From Planctomycetota bacterium (GTDB lineage: Bacteria > Planctomycetota > Planctomycetia > Gemmatales > Gemmataceae): a DNA stretch of 33,780 bases. The notes under the pieces were generated by a model that was not told the origin of the DNA, ran no database searches, and saw only the letters and a program-made list of their open reading frames with translations. Each line of letters begins with the position of its first letter. The first letter of the stretch is position 1. The DNA lies in assembly GCA_009920765.1 (NCBI GenBank), contig RFZJ01000046.1:1-33780 (forward strand), in the 5' to 3' direction. The position numbers and the translations under genes are program-made. Shown here one piece after another: positions 31,428 through 33,780 of this stretch.

Positions 31428-33780
31428 ATGATAAAAATTTATCAAAATTATGAACCTCTTCCAGGCTACCGAGTCCTCGAAAAAATAGGAAGTGGAGGAT
31501 TCGGTGAAGTTTGGAAATGCACAGTGCCGGGTGGTCTTCTAAAAGCTATCAAATTTGTATCAGGTAAACTTGGGGAAAAATCAGATATCAGGGCAGAACA
31601 AGAATGGCGGGCTATTGATCGCATCAAGATTATTAGGCATCCTTTCATCCTAACTATGGAACGCATAGACATTATTGAAAATTGCCTAGTTATTGTAATG
31701 GAACTTGCAGATAAAAATCTTTGGGACCGGTATCAGGAATGCAAACATAATAATCTTCCTGGAATACCAAAAACCGAAACTCTGCATTATCTTGCAGAAT
31801 CAGCCGAGGCGCTTGATGTAATAAATTCCCAATACCAATTACAGCATCTAGACATAAAGCCTCAAAACTTATTTTTGGTACATAATCATTTAAAAATAGG
31901 TGATTTTGGGTTAGTACACGATCTCACAATTGCTGATCAGGAATTTCAGGGTGGAATTACGCCAATTTATTCTGCCCCAGAACTCATTGAAGGAAGGCCA
32001 AGTAGATTCAGTGATCAATATAGTTTAGCAATTGTTTATCAAGAAATGACAACTGGTAAGAAACCGTTCGAATCTGATAATTTAAGGACATTAATAAAAT
32101 CTCATTTAAATGAAAGGCCAGACCTTTCTTCACTGGACATAGATGAAAGGCCAATTATAGCCCGTGCACTACTTAAGAAACCAGAAGAACGATTTAGAAC
32201 ATGCACAGATTTTGTAAACGCATTAAAGGCTGTTCATCTTCCCAAAAACTTGCATTCATTCCAGCAAGATTTTTTTACAACAGATAAACCGATTATTAAA
32301 GAAGCCAAAACCAACGACCAAACAATTGAAATTGAAGACATTACTAAAACACTATCCTTTAAAAAACCACCAAGTGAACCGGACACAATAAACAAATTCA
32401 ATAAAGTCCCCGAGCCTTCCATAAACTCTGAAAACCGAACCGGCACGTTAATAATAGGAATTGGCAGGACAGGAATAGGTGCGACTTCATTTTTTAGAAA
32501 TACACTTGTTAATCAATCGTATTCCACGAGTTCAACTTTTCCAGTCGAGATACTGGGAATCGATATAGATAGTCAAGGTATATCACCAGAAAAAGACATT
32601 AATCAACTTAAATTAACACTGGATAATGCAATTGTCTTCAAACTTAATAGGCCAAATTATTATTTAGGAAATAAAGAAAAATCAGAAAAACTAGGAGCAT
32701 GGCTGCCCCTCAGCAAACTTTACCAGATTCCTAAAAGCCTATGCACTGAGGGCAATCGAACACTCGGAAAACTTGCATTATTAGATGCCCCAGAAAAACT
32801 TATCGAAAGAATTTCACAACTTTTAAAAAAAATCAATCAAGCTGCTTTCTCAAACACAATGCCAGGAATAATAAAACCAGATGTTTGGATTCTAACCCAT
32901 GCTGCCGGGGGAGCTGCTGGTTCACTTCTAGAAGTTTGTAAAATTATCACCGAATCGTGTAATCGATTGGGTTTGAAATCGCCAGGGATAAATATAATTT
33001 TGGCTTTGCCTTCCAAAGAAAATTGTACCTTGCAAATGTCAACAAACACAGCAACGCTCCTAGAGGAATTAGAAGGCAAAGATATAGCAAATCAAACAAA
33101 AAAAATCATCCTAGTTCACTCACATATTAATGATAAAAATATCAATTTAAAATTAATGCGTGATATAGGAACCATTGTTTATACCAATTATTTAAAAACC
33201 TATAGCCAAGGATGGGAAATCAATAAAAATTTCAATCCAGAAAACATAATGGATAAAAAGTATAAAACTGGAAGTGCCCAATTAGATAAGTTATCAAATA
33301 ATCTGGACCGGGAATTATCAATCAACCAAGCATGTTTAGAATTAACAAAGTCATGGTTGAACAGCAAAACTTTTTATTTTCAAGAAATCAGTGAATGGCT
33401 CAATCAAGAATTCATCAAAAATAAAATTACAGTTGAAAATATAACAGCAAACTTAAGCGAAAACCTTGAACTTAAAATAGGCGAGCCAATCGATTCTTTT
33501 ATTTTGAAAGATCTAATTGACCCGTTATTTAAACTAGAAACGCAATCAAGAATCCAAGAGATAACAACTGAAACTATATCAAAAACAAGTTTGGATATTC
33601 TTAAAAACTCAGAACAGCATCTTGGACACGATTGGTATGCAGGGGAAAAGCCAACAGACAAAGGTTCTTTTTTTGAAATAATGCGACAAAAAAACATCGA
33701 GCTAACTGAAAATTTTAGTTCCTTAATCGATGCTTGGGTAGTTCAATGGATTGAAAAGCCTGGATATCGTTTTGCTGCTG
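31428..33780 (+). CDS. Ser/Thr protein kinase fused to a tubulin-like domain (C-terminus cut by window edge)
   Basis: The frame is open for 784 codons from ATG 31428 to the window edge. Residues 14-265 form a Hanks-type kinase: glycine loop IGSGGFGEV (20-28), K42, catalytic loop H140-L-D142-I-K144-P-Q-N147, DFG 159-161 and APE 183-185. The Arg of HRD is Leu, so it is a non-RD kinase. No membrane helix follows; a charged linker (266-339) leads to a second domain beginning TLIIGIGRTGIG (340-351). Later landmarks are EILGIDID, RTLGKLALLD and HAAGGAAGS (about 491-499), which resembles a degenerate tubulin/FtsZ signature GGGTG(S/T)G. This suggests the bacterial tubulin-like (Tubulin_2) family. The kinase assignment is firm; the tubulin-like call is by pattern only. 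The target and stop codon lie outside the window. Confidence 0.8.
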   Translation, partial: MIKIYQNYEPLPGYRVLEKIGSGGFGEVWKCTVPGGLLKAIKFVSGKLGEKSDIRAEQEWRAIDRIKIIRHPFILTMERIDIIENCLVIVMELADKNLWDRYQECKHNNLPGIPKTETLHYLAESAEALDVINSQYQLQHLDIKPQNLFLVHNHLKIGDFGLVHDLTIADQEFQGGITPIYSAPELIEGRPSRFSDQYSLAIVYQEMTTGKKPFESDNLRTLIKSHLNERPDLSSLDIDERPIIARALLKKPEERFRTCTDFVNALKAVHLPKNLHSFQQDFFTTDKPIIKEAKTNDQTIEIEDITKTLSFKKPPSEPDTINKFNKVPEPSINSENRTGTLIIGIGRTGIGATSFFRNTLVNQSYSTSSTFPVEILGIDIDSQGISPEKDINQLKLTLDNAIVFKLNRPNYYLGNKEKSEKLGAWLPLSKLYQIPKSLCTEGNRTLGKLALLDAPEKLIERISQLLKKINQAAFSNTMPGIIKPDVWILTHAAGGAAGSLLEVCKIITESCNRLGLKSPGINIILALPSKENCTLQMSTNTATLLEELEGKDIANQTKKIILVHSHINDKNINLKLMRDIGTIVYTNYLKTYSQGWEINKNFNPENIMDKKYKTGSAQLDKLSNNLDRELSINQACLELTKSWLNSKTFYFQEISEWLNQEFIKNKITVENITANLSENLELKIGEPIDSFILKDLIDPLFKLETQSRIQEITTETISKTSLDILKNSEQHLGHDWYAGEKPTDKGSFFEIMRQKNIELTENFSSLIDAWVVQWIEKPGYRFAA

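Noticed and set aside
1..33780. tRNA genes, CRISPR arrays, insertion sequences, prophage or integrase
   Set aside because: Intergenic regions were read on both strands and none of these was seen; there are no direct repeats with regular spacers and no transposase motifs.

Overview
The window looks like a planctomycete chromosome segment, most likely Gemmataceae-like but with a low GC content (about 40% by eye). The pointers are a DUF1501 protein with an RRNFLK twin-arginine motif, a Tat-exported Gfo/Idh/MocA oxidoreductase, a BBP7-type outer-membrane beta-barrel protein, an FHA-GGDEF protein, a stand-alone LigD-type phosphoesterase domain, a non-RD Ser/Thr kinase fused to a tubulin-like domain, and bacterial tetrahydromethanopterin/methanofuran C1 genes. 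I see no tRNA, rRNA, CRISPR array, insertion sequence or integrase. Genes are closely packed on both strands. The only gaps over about 300 bases are 19984-20345 and 28617-28990.

Layout. 1-4104 (minus): Gfo/Idh/MocA oxidoreductase, fhcD, fhcC and a partial HpnA-like epimerase. 4335-5827 (plus): a SAM methyltransferase and a DUF488 protein. 5831-10301: a THUMP rRNA methyltransferase, a LigD-PE domain protein, an FHA-GGDEF cyclase and a large secreted Ig-like protein. 10545-14970 (plus): a copper-type P1B ATPase with YHS and HMBD metal sites, an NrnA-like DHH phosphoesterase and, overlapping it by one base, a membrane protein with one CxxCH haem motif. 14989-16498 (minus): dnaJ-like, rnpA and yidD. 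16701-18710 (plus): a catalytically incomplete ketoacyl-synthase-like protein followed by a FabF-type synthase. 18766-21764: BBP7 porin-like protein, a conserved hypothetical protein and a cytidylate-kinase-like protein. 21783-25974 (minus): STAS protein and two ATPase/permease ABC pairs, tightly packed. 26097-28616: an RlmI-like methyltransferase and DUF1501, converging on a terminator hairpin. 28991-31253: three genes assigned to methanofuran biosynthesis (mfnF-like, mfnE-like, mfnB), converging with a 51-bp 3' overlap. 31428-33780 (plus, runs off the end): the kinase/tubulin-like fusion.

How the genes work together. Two ends of the window serve one pathway. FhcC and FhcD are subunits of the formyltransferase/hydrolase complex that moves formyl groups between tetrahydromethanopterin and a methanofuran-type carrier. 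MfnB, the MfnE-like kinase and the MfnF-like protein would make the furan part of that carrier. The rest of the pathway (fhcA, fhcB, mch, fae, mtd) is not in the window, so it is dispersed in this genome.

The strongest candidate for something undescribed is the kinase/tubulin-like fusion at the right edge, preceded by two dyad-symmetric sequences. Other points of note are a 15-bp hairpin that contains the yidD stop codon, a G-quadruplex pattern in a very AT-rich intergenic region, a 12-bp inverted repeat at the copper ATPase promoter, and long A/T homopolymers inside the mfnE-like gene.
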